From the NCBI GenBank assembly GCA_902651635.1, contig CACRSC010000002.1:168430-232429 (forward strand): a stretch of DNA of 64,000 bases. Direction: 5' to 3'. The position numbers and the translations under genes were made by a program. The notes beneath the pieces are model-generated. The model saw only the letters and a program-made list of their open reading frames with translations, was not told the DNA's origin and made no database searches. Positions within the stretch are counted from its first letter, which is position 1, and every line of letters starts with the position of its first letter. Positions 21,119-32,744 of the stretch are shown here, one piece after another. Source of the stretch: Mastigamoeba balamuthi. Taxonomy: Eukaryota; Evosea; Mastigamoebida; Mastigamoebidae.

Positions 21119-24062
21119 ATGAGGCCAGGAACAGTGTCCTCCGTCACCAACTGGACCGAGACGCTCTCGGGGAGCCACCCCTGGGTGCCCCACCGCACGG
21201 CCTCTGCGCACTGCCGGGGCAGCAGGGGGCCCGGCCTGCTGCTGAGGCTGCGGCGCTGGTGCCACGCGGGGCTGTCGGTGCGCTCGGTGCTCGTGACGCT
21301 CATGGGATGCAGCCTCGTCATCTGCGTGGTGCCCATATCAGTGGCCTGGTACTTCGGGGCTGACGCCAGCACCGGCTACGCGACCTCGACGCTCTACAAG
21401 ACGGTGCGGAGTGGCCCCCACATTGGCTCCAAAAATACCGCGCATTCACGGCACTGCTGCCTTTGGCCAAACGAGAAAAACACACCCTGAGGCATACGCC
21501 CACTCTGGCCCTCCCCCGTACACAGTCGGCCATTTCGCGGTGGCAGGCAATTGCAGAGAACGTTTCCACGGCAGAAGCCCTCGGGCGAATGCCTCCGACA
21601 GCTTTTCCATCCCTTACTAAGAATGGAGTATTTCCTGCATTCAGGTGTCGGGGTCGGTGGTGGAGCAGCTGGACGCCTTCATGAGCAGAGCGGAGACCAT
21701 CAACACCCTCAACACCCTCAACGTGCGCCCTCGCAGCCCGTTCTGCTGCGCGATCTCACGGAGGACCCACAAGGCGAGAGTGAACCCCTCGGTGTGCTCG
21801 GACGAGCAGAGCCTGTTGGACCTCTGGAAGCCCCAGGCCCAGCAGATGATCACGCTGGCCAACAGCTACTTCATCTACGCAGCCAACAGCGACAACGCAG
21901 TCACAGGTACGGCGACGAACTGCTCTCCAGACAAACACCCGCTGCTCCCGCAGGGGCCATGCGCATCGACGGAGAGATCCAGGCAGCCATAAAGAGGAGC
22001 AACTGGACTGTTGGCTCCAACATTAAGATCGCAACAGACCCAGAGTTCACGCTACTCGGCTGGAACGCCTCGTGGGGCGACGGCTACTACGCCCCTGGTC
22101 GCCCGTGGTACCAGAACGCACTCGAGCAGAGCGGCCAGTCCACGTGGAGCGAGTTCGTCGACTCTCCTCAACGCCGCCCAATTCAGCTGACATTCAACTC
22201 ATTTGCCATCCGCAGTGTCTACGTGTTCTGGGACAACAAGGGGCTCGGAGTGACGGTGTCGCAGACGATGGAGCGCAACGGGACAGTGTGTGGCGTCGTG
22301 GCGGTGGACTTCTTGCTCACGGGCATCGCCCAGTTCCTGCAGAACATGCCCGTCGACTTTGGGGCAGAGGTCTGGATCTTCCAGCAGACGGGCGAGATTA
22401 TCGCCAGCTCCGTCCCCGGCGAGACGTACTTTGTGCAGCTCAACGATAGTGTCACTCGCTACACTGTACGTAGTTGCGCGTAGCACCGACCGCAGCAGAC
22501 TTACTGCAGCGTGCAGATGTGGGGCTCCCCCGCATCCCACACACGCGAGCTTGGCAGCAAGGTCAAGAGCGACGTCGAGCGTATCTCGGTCAATCAGACA
22601 ATTGAGTTCTCCAGCAGCCTGTGGGGCGAGAGGCACCAGCTTCTCCTTTACAGTTTCCAGGTGCGCCCCGGCCTCGGCGTCTGGTGCGTTGCCATCGCCG
22701 TGCCCACGTCCAAGTTCTACAGTCAGCTTCAGTCAGGCGTGTACATCAGCATAGGCGTTTCAGCAGCGGTTCTTGTCGTCGCAGTGGCCGCATCGGTCAT
22801 TCGTACGATCGACACAACTCACCAGAGCTGCTACTCACATCTCTCCAGTGGGACTGGTCATCACGCGGCCCATCAAACACATCGCCTCGGACCTCAAGGC
22901 CGTGGCGACACTCAGCACACTCTCGGACTCTCAGACACCGCGCTCGCACCTCTCCGAGATCGACAGCATCCTCAGCTCTGCCTCAATGTGCGCAGCAAAT
23001 GCGAAGAGCAGTCGAGTGGCTAACAATCGGGACCAACGACACAACAGGATGAAGAGGATGATAGTGAGCATGACCAAGTACATCCCCATCAGCGTCATGC
23101 ACTGGCTCATCGACAACGACCGTGTGGCTGAGCTGGGAATGAGCCCCACGCACTGCGCCATCATGTTCACAGACATCGTCAACTTCACGCAGATCACCGA
23201 CACCGTCTCACCCAGAGTCCTCATCAAGGTGTTCACCGACGTCATGGACGCATCTTCTGCAGCGATTGTGGCGACCGGGGGCATTGTGGACAAGATTGTG
23301 GGCGACTCTGTGATGGGCGTCTGGGGAACACCGACGCCTGTGGATGCGCCTGAGCTGAGTGCGTGCCGAACAGCCCTTAATACCATCGGACTTCTGGAGA
23401 AGCTTCAGCCGACATGGGAGGCTCAGGGGCTGCCGTGCTTCAGGCTGCGTGTGGGGATTGCGTCGGGGAAGGTGCTGGCAGGCAACTGCGGGAGCTCGGA
23501 CAGGTTCTGCTACACTGTGCTCGGCAACGCTGTCAATCTCGCGTGCGCCCTTCTCTCATCCCATCCCAGTCGACGCACCACCACAGACGGCGACTGACCA
23601 CAGTGCAACACGTGGCGGCAGGTCACGGCTGGAGAGCCTGAACAAGTACTACGGGAGCACTGTGATGGTGTGCGAGCGCACGGCTGGCAAAGTGAAGGAC
23701 GCGGTTCTCATGAGGAAGCTCGAGACCGTGCGCGTCAAGGGTCAGGCCCGCCCGCTCGAGGTCTACGAGATCTTTGAGAGCTCTGGTGAAGGAGCAATCA
23801 CCGAGGACGCATGTGCCACGTTCACCAATGCGGTTAATGCGTATGAGCAGCAGAACTTCTCAGGGGCAATGTCTCTGTTCAGACAGTACCTGGACATAAT
23901 GCCAGAGGATCAGGTATCATCACCCCCGGCTTTCCCTTCATGTGCACTGACACTGCCGAACAGCACGCGCGGGCGATGATGGATAAGGCAAAGAAGTGCA
24001 TGGACTCCACACAGGACACAGACCAGCCATGGGACTTTGTACATACCTTCGAAACCAAGTGA
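21119..24062 (+). CDS. Receptor-type class III adenylate cyclase, array copy 2 (751 aa)
   Basis: Exons: 21119-21403, 21645-21722, 21774-21906, 21954-22152, 22216-22465, 22517-22802, 22849-22987, 23048-23542, 23622-23913, 23964-24062. Seven internal exons have exactly the same lengths as in copy 1. The architecture is the same: TM1, dCache-like sensor, TM2, HAMP-like linker, cyclase domain with both metal Asp residues, Lys/Thr base selectors and Asn/Arg, then the TPR-like tail ending FVHTFETK. The start ATG was chosen because MRPGTVSSVTNW aligns with the N-terminus of copy 3. The cyclase exon and the intron after it are almost base-for-base the same as in copy 1, while the first exon and C-terminal exons have diverged. 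That pattern fits tandem duplication followed by gene conversion of the catalytic half. The ligand is unknown. Confidence 0.9.
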
Positions 24063-24804
24063 GGCACTTGTTGTACTGAGGAATTTATGTTGTGCCCTTG
24101 TACTCCTTTTTTGCTCACACGGTCATTTTGACAAAACAAAGCGTGTTTCCTCCTGTCTGAGACGACTCCACACTTGCCCGCCAGACCTTTTGTTATAGAG
24201 GAAGAAAGAAGTAGCCCGGTTCAGTATTGTATCTTATCTGGGCGAGTCATTCATGGTCTCTGAGGCACCAGACTGGCAGGTGCTACTTGTATGTAATTAC
24301 GAACCGCAAGCAGATAGGAAACAAAAAACTGACGTTGTCCAGTCTGAAGCAACACAGTGAGATGCAATAATGCGAGAAAGAGTGAGCAGTATCATTTCTA
24401 GCTACCATAGGGACAATTCCACCCATATCACAGCATTAGCATCGTGGCATTCTTTCTCGCTGCTACCATCGCCGTGTCCTCACTGAATGATCGAGTAGTT
24501 TGAATGTGAGACTCAGAAGCAAATCGATGCCATCTTCTTCACTGCCCCGGACATCACCCACCAGTCGAGAAGTCGCGATCAATGAGAAGTTGTTGAGTCC
24601 GAGTAAGAAGAACGAGAATCCTGAACCGAACAAGAGAGGATTTCCTGCGAGACCAGCTCCAATACCATAATCGACTGTACCTCCATATTAGACAACCCTA
24701 CCGAAATGGGTAGTGCACATTTTCCTGCTCTCCGCGTAGATCTCCTCTGGCCCACTTCACCAATTACCGCAGCTCCGTCACACATCCGCACCCCAGCAGC
24801 CCAC
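24063..24804. other. Spacer between cyclase copies 2 and 3
   Basis: 742 bp of lower GC than the genes. No gene recognised. It should hold the polyadenylation signal of copy 2 and the promoter of copy 3, but I see no clear AATAAA or TATA. Confidence 0.5.
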
Positions 24805-27772
24805 ATGCGCACCAGCACAGTGTCCCGCGTATCGAGCTGGATGGACACCCCGTCGGGGAAGCTCGCAGGGGCACCGCAGGCGAGGCAGCGGAAGCGCCCG
24901 AGGTCCATCGCGGAGCTCTCGGTCCGGTCGGTGCTCGTGACGCTCATGGGCTGCAGCCTCGTCGTCTGCGTAGTCCCCATCTCAGTCGCCTGGTACCTGG
25001 GCTCCACCGCCAGCACCAGCTACGCGACCTCGACGCTCTACAAGACGGTGCGGACAGCCCGGGCTCTCTGGCGCACCCCTCGGGTCTGGGTTTCCTGCAG
25101 TGGGCACTTCTTTTTTCTCGTTTCGGAACGTGCACTTGTGCTCTCCTGTGGCGTTCGCCCGGCCTGCTGGCCTTGTGCGAGCCCTGCACCTCGCTCGGCC
25201 CTCACCGGCCGATGAGGGCGGGATATCGGGATTGTTCTTCCCGGTGTGGCCCACATCTCAGACCCACAGGAACCAGACATTTCACTACCCAATTTGCCTA
25301 TGCGCATTTGAGAGGCGTCCATTAGTCCATTCCGCACTGACCACTGCACCTACAGGTTTCCGGGACCGTGAAGGAGCAGCTGGACACCTTCGTGAGCAAG
25401 GCAGAGACCGCCAACACGCTCAACACCTATGCAGTGAGCGGCTCGCGCACTTGCCCACCCCGTTCTTTTGGCTGACTTTTCATCCGCAGGCCCGAGTGAA
25501 CCCCGCCGTCTGCTGGGATGAGCAGTCCTTCGTAGACCAGTGGAAGCCGCACGCACTGGAGATGCTCACTCTCGACTACAGCTTCTTCATCTATGCCGTC
25601 AACAGCAACAACACCGCCACTGGTCTGCCCCTTCCCCAGCGACTGCTCGGACGGCTCATCTCCGCTCAGGGGCCATGCGGGTAAATGACGAAGTGATGGC
25701 GGCCATCAAGACCAGCAACATGTCGTCCGGATCCAACTACCGTATCTCCACAGACCCCGACTTCGAGCTTCTCGAGTGGAACGCCACCTGGGGCAGCGGC
25801 TTCTACGCCCCTGGCCGCGCGTGGTACCAAAAGGCCCTCGCCAACCCGGGCCAGACCACGTGGAGCAAGTGCGCTGGCTAGCGTTGCCCTTGACCATGTC
25901 TCACGGGGCCGCTGCAGAGTGTACGTGTGGCCGGACCACAAGAGGCTGGGAGTGACGGTGTCGCAGACGATGGAGCGCAATGGGACAGTGTGTGGCGTCG
26001 TGGCGGTGGACTTCCTGCTCACGGGCATCGCCCAGTTCCTGCAGAACATGCCCGTCGACTTTGGGGCAGAGGTCTGGATCTTCCAGCAGACGGGCGAGAT
26101 CATCGCCAGCTCCGCGACAGGCGAGAACTTCTCGGTTTACGAGAACGGCACAACCACCAGATACACAGTGAGCACTCATCTCCGTGACCGTCCCCGAGTC
26201 TGACGCCAACCAGATGTGGGGCTCTCCCTTATCGAAGACCAGAGAACTCGGCCGCAAGCTGCGGAGCAGAGTGTCGGGCCTCGCGACAAACGAGTCGGTT
26301 GAGTTCTCGAGCAACCTGTGGGGCGCGAGGCACCAAATCCTGCTGTCCAGCTTCCAGATCCGCTCGGGGCTAGGCGTCTGGTGCATCGCCATCGCCGTGC
26401 CCACATCCACATTCTATCACCAACTGCAGTCCGGCATATATGCCAGCATTGCCGTCAGTGTTTCTGTGCTGGTATTCGCAGTGGCCGCCTCTGTTCTATG
26501 TACCACAGCCCCAAGCCACCATCTTTCTTACACCTCTTGTAGTGGGACTGCTGATCACACGACCCATCAAGCACATCGCCTCGGACCTTCAGGCTGTGGC
26601 AACTCTCAGCACACTCTCGGACTCTCAGACACCGCGCTCGCACCTCTCCGAGATCGACAGCATCCTCAGCTCTGCCTCAATGTGCGCAGCAAAAACGCCA
26701 GTCGAATCGCTAACAATCGGGACCAACGACACAACAGGATGAAGAGGATGATAGTGAGCATGACCAAGTACATCCCCATCAGCGTCATGCACTGGCTCAT
26801 CGACAACGACCGCGTGGCTGAGCTGGGAATGAGCCCCACGCACTGCGCCATCATGTTCACAGACATCGTCAACTTCACGCAGATCACCGACACTGTGCCC
26901 CCGCGCGACCTCATCAAGGTGTTCACGGAAGTCATGGACGCATCGTCTGCAGCGATTGTTGCGACCGGGGGCATTGTGGACAAGATTGTGGGCGACTCTG
27001 TGATGGGCGTCTGGGGTGCACCGAAGCGTGTCGAGGCCCCTGAGCTTAGTGCGTGCAGAGCAGCGCTGAGCATTGTGGCGATGCTGGAGAAGCTTCAGCC
27101 GACGTGGGAGGCACAGGGGCTGCCGTGCTTCAGGCTGCGTGTGGGGATTGCGTCGGGGAAGGTGCTGGCAGGCAACTGCGGGAGCTCGGACAGGTTCTGC
27201 TACACTGTGCTCGGCAACGCTGTCAACCTCGCGTGCGCCCTTCTCCCTGAGACACGTCCATCCCATCCCAGTCGACACACCACATACGGCGACTGACCAC
27301 AGCGCAACACGCGGCGGCAGGTCGCGGCTGGAGAGCCTGAACAAGTACTACGGGAGCACTGTGATGGTGTGCGAGCGCACGGCTGGCAAAGTGAAGGACG
27401 CAATGCTCATGAGGAAGCTCGAGACTGTGCGCGTCAAGGGCCAGGAAACGCCTCTCGAGGTCTACGAGGTGTTCCCCAGGGCCACAGAGGGCAGTGAGGC
27501 CGCGGGGGTGAGCGAGGACGAGTGTGCGACGTTCACCAACGCCGTCAACGCGTACGAGCAGCAGAACTTCGTCGGTGCTGTCTCTCTGTTCAAGCAGTTC
27601 ATGGAAACCAAGCCTGACGACCAGGTCAGTCGTGGAGGGCTTGCGGAACTACTTCTGACCTTCATCAATACAGCACGCAAGAGCGATGATCGAGAAGACG
27701 AAGAGGTGCCTCGACCACGTGAAGGACCCAGACAGGACGTTCGACTTTGTCCACACGTTCGAGACAAAGTGA
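24805..27772 (+). CDS. Receptor-type class III adenylate cyclase, array copy 3 (741 aa)
   Basis: Exons: 24805-25047, 25356-25433, 25490-25622, 25670-25868, 25918-26167, 26214-26499, 26543-26681, 26738-27232, 27321-27624, 27674-27772; frame is kept throughout. An in-frame ATG at 24706 would add 33 residues; 24805 is preferred because MRTSTVSRVSSW matches the start of copy 2. The domains are those of copies 1 and 2, with the same catalytic residues. The sensor half differs most (WYQKALANPG, TGENFSVYENG) and TM2 reads YASIAVSVSVLVFAVAASV, so ligand range may differ. Several donors depart from the local consensus (GTGAGC, GTCTGC, GTCAGT). The cyclase exon is nearly identical to the other copies. 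Confidence 0.9.
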
Positions 27773-27979
27773 CAGCCACTCACAGCCATCACGCACTGCA
27801 AAAAAGAGCTAATATAACATTGGCGTCGCTGTTGATCGGCGCCAAGTAGAACTCCCAGATAATACTCTGGATTGCTTTGAGCGTACTGATATTCCAAAGC
27901 ATGCTCACATAATACGAAGAGGCTGAGTTTCAACCATCACGGTGTACAGACCAAACTATGCGATGGGCACCCCGTCATT

Positions 27980-28538
27980 CTATCCACCGATCCAGACACC
28001 TGAGCACGATTTGCCCGACAGGCGAGAACTTCTCGGAGTTCAAGAACAAGATACTGAGAGATCCACATTTCTTTCTCTGTTTCGGCACTAACAGGGCCAT
28101 TCATTAGACGTGGGGGACACAGTCTCAAAGACGCACCAACTGGGCTGCATGTTGCGCTTATCTGTCAGGGGGCTCAGGACAAACACATCGACCCAGTTTT
28201 CGAGCAACCTGTGGGGCGCGAGGCACCAGATCCAGCTTCCAGATCCGCTCGGGGCTGGATGTCTGGTGCATTGCCATCGCCGTGCCCACATCGAAGCTCT
28301 ATAACCAGCTCAAGTCTGGCATTTACGAGCAGCAGTACTTTGCCAGAGCTATGTCACTCTTTCAGCAGTTCCTCGACGACGTTCCATTTGACAAGGTATT
28401 TAATTATCATTTGTTGCCTCAGATTTTGTATTGATTCAGTATGCCCGTTTAATGCTGGCCAAGTCGCACAAGTATGCGGAGATGTCGAACGGCGTGAAGG
28501 AGCACTTCGGTTACATTCACACGTTTTACACCAAGTAA
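27980..28538 (+). pseudogene. Fourth cyclase copy, internally deleted remnant
   Basis: Pieces in order: a short match to the sensor (STDPD-like at about 27980, TGENFSEF at about 28020); a diverged copy of the sensor's last exon (SKTHQLGC, FSSNLWGARHQI, about 28115-28240, with a deletion that shifts frame); then an abrupt jump from KSGIYE, just before TM2, to QQYFARAMSLFQQFLDDVPF of the TPR-like tail; and a last exon ending YIHTFYTK. TM2, the linker and the whole cyclase domain are missing, so it cannot make cAMP. It marks an unequal exchange or deletion at the end of the array. Confidence 0.8.
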
Positions 28539-28757
28539 GACATGTGTAAGAGGCGACCTTACTTCCTCTCCAACAAAGATAACAGTCGTTTGAATTCTCC
28601 TTACTCTCAAACGGGTCGGGCTGAGGATGAACAAAGCAACAACGATTTCTCTCTTTCAAGGAATGGAAAGCATCCAGGATATGAACGCTATCAATGAACA
28701 CACGCTAGCAGTAAATGCTATTTAACCATTCAGTTGTTGAAAAACAAGGCAATCTGG

Positions 28758-29995
28758 TCACTGAAGAAACTGAGCCACGTCGGGTGAGGGCTGCTGCTGC
28801 TGCGATGACACTGCAGTCAGGGCAGTGCCCACGCCCATGTCGCTGCTGGCGCACCCCAGGAGCTGCTGCTGCAGCCTCCTCTGCGCCTGCATCTCACGCA
28901 GCCCGCATAGCACCTGCACGAGGCTCGCATCGTCGGGCCTGGGCCTCGCCGTCATCGCCCTCCGCTTGGGAACGCACACAGGCGCGTCCTCTGCCCCCGC
29001 GGGCGCCTCTCTGCACTGCCGCGGTGGCGCCCTGGCCTCCTGCGACGGCCCCGCGCCGCCGCTCAGGTCAACTGACCCGGGGGGCGAGGGCTGCCGCTCC
29101 GCCTGCGCGACCTCTGCAGCGGTGGCCCTGTTCTGCTTGATGACCACCGCCGGCGTGCCCCCGAACGCTGCCAGGATGTCGTCGGGGGCCGCGGCAGGAC
29201 CGCCGGGCTGCGCGTCGAGGCCCGTGACGCTGTTGCGCTTGCGGTGCCCCTTGACCGTCTTGGGCGAGCTGCCCGGCGCCGACCCGCTGCCGACGGGGCT
29301 CTTGGCCTCGGCCTCGCCGCCGTCCCCCATCGCCGCGGCGACCATCGACGGCGGCAGCGGCAGCGGCAGCGGCACCTGCACCGCGTGGCGCTCGGCAGCG
29401 CGCGGCGACGACCGCGGGGAGCGCACGGAGAAGAACGCCGAGGCCCCGCCGCCGCTGCTCGTCGTCGCCATCGGCATCGCCGTCGACGGGGGCCCCAGCA
29501 GCGCCTGCACCGTCGTGTGCGTCACCGCGAGCTCCTCCACGGGCACCGCCGACGCGGCAGAGGCCTGCAGGCTGCGCGGGGTCGCGGGCGTGAGACGAGC
29601 AGCAGCGGGGCGGGGGCGCAGGCGCACTGGTCGAGGTTGGGGGAGCGCTCGAGCCGCGGGAGCCGCGTGGCGACTTTGCCCCTCGACTGGCCGCGCACAA
29701 ACACCGGGGCGGCGCCGCCAGACGACGACGGCGACGACGACGCGGGCCGCAGCGACGGCTCGTCGAGCGCGTAGGAGTGGCTGAGGCTGCGGGGCCGCGG
29801 CACTGGCGAGGACGAGGACGAGGACGACGAGCACTTGGAGCGCAGCGAGCGCAGCAGCGACTCCGAGGCGGCGAGGGCCGAGTCGAGCACGCGCGGGTCG
29901 TCGCAGTCGCGGACCAGGCGCAGCGACTCGCTGAACGCCGCCTCGATCCTGCGCTGCAGCCCCGCGATGGCAGCGGACGAGGCCGCGACGTCCAT
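28758..29995 (-). CDS. Ser/Pro-rich unknown protein, 393 aa
   Basis: Unrecognised. Exon 1 is 29995-29628 and exon 2 is 29571-28758 (donor GTGCGC, acceptor CGCAG), joining in phase to 394 codons. The N-terminus looks helical (AAIAGLQRRIEAAFSESLRL, SALAASESLLRSLRSK). The rest is Ser/Pro/Ala-rich, with likely phosphosites such as SVRSPRSSPR and KTVKGHRKRNSVTG, and a C-terminal helix LVQVLCGLREMQAQRRLQQQ. It is probably a disordered regulatory protein. It lies tail-to-tail with the cyclase remnant and starts about 300 bp from the stop of the RING gene on the same strand. No catalytic motif is visible. Confidence 0.6.
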
Positions 29996-30313
29996 TGCCG
30001 CGGACCTCTAGCAGCAGCGGACCAGCGGACCCACGAGCGGACCTACGAGCGGGCCAACGAGCAACAGCGAACAACGAGCTGAGCGGCAGCAGCGGGCCCA
30101 CCGCGAGAGAGACGACGGCGCGTGCGTGCAGGCGGTGCACCCCGCAAAGAGCAGTGTCCTTTGCACAAAGAAGGCGTTACTCTATCAGGAAATGCCGGCG
30201 ACAGAAAGAGAAATCGTCAGCTCCGCAGACCCGGTGGCCCCGATACGGTCCCGCAGCGCACGCGCGGTTGGCAAACTCTCCGAGAGCCCTGGGGAGAGCG
30301 TGTGGAGCGGTGC

Positions 30314-31217
30314 TCAGAGGCGGTCGTCGTCCTCTGCGAAGCTCTCGTGCTCCTCGTCGCTGCTGTCGCTATAGTCGCTGCTGTCGTCTTCGTCGTCGTC
30401 GTCGTCGTATGAGCTAGTCGCCGGCTTGTCGCAAGCTGCGGTCGTCGCTGCTGGCGTGGCTGCTGCTTCCGCTGCTACTGCCGCCGCTGGCAGCTCGAGG
30501 GGAGGGTCGTAGCGGACGGCAGCGTCGTAGGCGCGCATGTCGAGCGCAGAGCCGACGAACCCCTCGAGCTCGCGCGCAAACGTCTCGGCCGTCGCCGCGC
30601 CCAGCAGCCCCGCCACGACGTCCCTCGCCGGCCCCGAGCCCGCCTCGTGGGCCGCCGCAGCCCCCGCAGCCCCCATCACCAGCCCCGCGACGTCGGCCAC
30701 GTCGTCGGCCCGCAGCAGCGCCCGCAGCTCGCGCTCGACCCACGGCCGCAGCCTCCGCTCCGCGTCGGCCCCCGATGACGTGGCACGTCGCTGCGGCGGC
30801 GGCGGCAGCAGGGCCAGGCCCCGGTCGTAGACCTGCGCGCGCAGGGCCTCGTCGTCGGTGAGCGCGCGGGCCGGCGGCGCCGAGCCGTCGCAGGCGAAGA
30901 CGTCGAAGACCGTGTCCGAGCGCACGTTGTGAATCTGCGGGGCCGCAATCAGTTGAATGACGTCATCAGAGTCTCCCGCGGCGGGAGGGCGCACGATGCT
31001 GCGGAAGGGGCGCTTGCAGGTGGGGCAGGCACGGGCGATCCTGCTCCACATGAGGGCGCAGGTGAAGCAGTAGACGTCTGGGCAGCCCTGCGCAGTCAGC
31101 GGGGCACAGGGACGGGGGAGGCCGCGCACGGAAGCACTGGTCGAGGAGGCTGGGGTCCTCGGCGGGCGAGAGGCATATGGGGCACCGGACGGCCCTCAGC
31201 TTGCGGGAGACGTCCAT
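30314..31217 (-). CDS. RING-HC (C3HC4) E3 ubiquitin ligase, 283 aa
   Basis: Predicted ubiquitin ligase. Exon 1 is 31217-31130 and exon 2 is 31077-30314. The acceptor must be GCCCAG at 31078-31083: it makes the split codon CAC, the RING histidine, and keeps frame. The RING at residues 12-50 has all eight ligands (C12, C15, C28, H30, C33, C36, C47, C50) in the arrangement CPICL...LLDQCFHVYCFTC...CPTCKRPF. That resembles the Topors/PHRF1 group, where LDxCxHxFC is typical. The middle carries an all-helical segment (WVERELRALLRADDVADVAG). The tail is an Asp/Ser/Glu acidic run. It shares a 111-bp divergent promoter with VPS28. Substrates cannot be told. Confidence 0.85.
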
Positions 31218-31328
31218 CAGGCGGGTTCGCGGACACTGCAGGAGGAAATATCGGGAAGATAGGAGAATCTCTCGCCAGAGATATTGTGTGAGGGAGATTC
31301 AAGTTGTTGGTGGATTCTGAGGCGAGGA
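31218..31328. promoter_or_regulatory. Short divergent promoter, RING ligase / VPS28
   Basis: 111 bp between two start codons on opposite strands. Contains GGAGGAAATATCGGGA and AGAGATATTGTG, two copies in opposite sense of the ATATC motif seen near other starts, and GGAGAATCTCTC around 31261-31272. Confidence 0.45.
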
Positions 31329-32603
31329 ATGTACCCAAGCTCCGCGGGCCAGCGCCCCTACTCGCAGTCGCCGTCGTACATCCCTACCAAGACGAGCGGC
31401 GGTGTCCCCGCCCCCGTCGCCCCCGGGGTGCGAATCCCGCAGATTCTCCCGCGTCACATCACGCCACCACGCCTCATCAGCGCCCCCCGGGAAACGCGAA
31501 ACACCACCTGGTTTTGCCTGCGTTGACGCAAACCGCAATTTAGTACGTGGACCACACACGACAGCCGTCCATCGGGGCCCCGCAGGCCGCGACCCCGCAG
31601 CCCGCCAAGCCCGAGCCCACCGAGGAGGTGCGGCTGTTCACGACGCCGCGCGAGCGCGAGCTGTGCGACAACCTGGCGAACCTCTACGCCATCGTCAAGA
31701 CGACAGAGCACCTCGAGCGCGCCTACGCCCGCGACTCGGTCCCCGCGGACCTCTACACAGCCGCCTGCGCCAAGCTCATAGCCCAGTTCCGCGCCGCCCG
31801 CGACCTTGTCTCGCCCGTGGTCCCCAACGTCGAGAAGTTCATTGCCGACTACAAGGTCCGCCCACCCCAGCCGTTCCGTGAATTGCCTGCGTTGAGTCAG
31901 AGGGCCCTAATAAGTCGCATCGCCTGCCCCGTCCCACTGCCAACTCCGGGAAATGCCTGCGTTGAGTCAGGGCCCACATAAGTCGCATCGCCAACTCCGG
32001 GAAATGCCTGCGTTGAGTCACGGGCCCTAACGCACAGCGCGCGCACAGCTCGACTGCGCGGCGGCGGAGAAGAGGCTGATCAGGATCGGGGTGCCGGCGA
32101 CGGTGGAGTACGGGGGCCAGCACTCGGGGCAGGCCGACGCGCAGACGGTGCTGGACGCGGGGCAGAACTTCATCACGGCGATGGACTCGCTGCGCCTCAA
32201 CATGGTCGAGGTCGACCAGCTGCACCCGCTCCTCACCTCGCTCCTCGAGGCCCTCAACAAGCTCACCACCCTCCCCACCGACTTCGAGGGCAAGGCACGC
32301 CGCAGGCCCTCACACGTCACAGATTCGCAGATTCCGATATCGTGATCTCCCCAGGGGAGATATTTCCCCCCACGTCCCTTGTTTTTCCGGATTTCCGCGG
32401 GTGTGACGTCGGAGGTGACGTTGCTGGGCCCGCGGCCGTAGTAACGACTCTCTCGCCCGGCGCAGGTGAGGGTGAGGACGTGGCTGACGAAGCTGAACAG
32501 CATGCGGGCCAACGAGAAGCTGTCGGAGGAGGACACGCGCCAGCTGCTCTTTGAGCTCGAGTCGTCGTACAACGCCCTGCACCGCGCCCTCTCGCGCTCG
32601 TGA
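31329..32603 (+). CDS. VPS28: VPS28, ESCRT-I subunit (264 aa)
   Basis: Core subunit of ESCRT-I, which recruits ubiquitinated cargo and ESCRT-II/III on endosomes. Exons: 31329-31427, 31544-31855, 32049-32294, 32466-32603, all phase 0. The N-terminal domain shows EEVRLFTTPRERELCDNLAN and AIVKTTEHLERAYARD, matching the ESCRT-I headpiece/core region of Vps28. The C-terminal four-helix domain shows LDCAAAEKRLI, ITAMDSLRLNMVEVDQL, LTTLPTDFEGK and LLFELESSYNALHRAL, the family hallmark. A Pro/Ser/Tyr N-terminal tail makes it somewhat longer than the usual 210-240 aa. Introns 1 and 2 use GTGCGA and GTCCGC donors; the last starts GC (aag|GCACGC), a GC-AG intron. Vps23 and Vps37 are not in the window. 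Confidence 0.93.
31870..32035. repeat. Three imperfect tandem repeats inside a VPS28 intron
   Basis: The unit AAxTGCCTGCGTTGAGTCA, followed by GGGCCC and AAGTCGCATCGCC, occurs near 31880, 31950 and 32003, mostly inside intron 2 (31856-32048). The copies have diverged and their spacing is uneven. Confidence 0.75.
32344..32362. repeat. Perfect intronic hairpin
   Basis: ATCTCCCC and GGGGAGAT separated by one A, inside the GC-AG intron of VPS28. The 8-bp palindrome could bring the splice sites closer together. Confidence 0.6.
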
Positions 32604-32744
32604 CGGCCCCCAGCGCCCCTCTGCCTCTGTCTCTCCCTTGCCCCACGGCAACACTGTTCTCATCCCCCCCGTGTCCAGCCCTCCAGCCCCCCGGCGCTGC
32701 TGCGTGTGGCGGCCTTGTTGCTCTGCTCTGTGCCCCCGCGGGGC

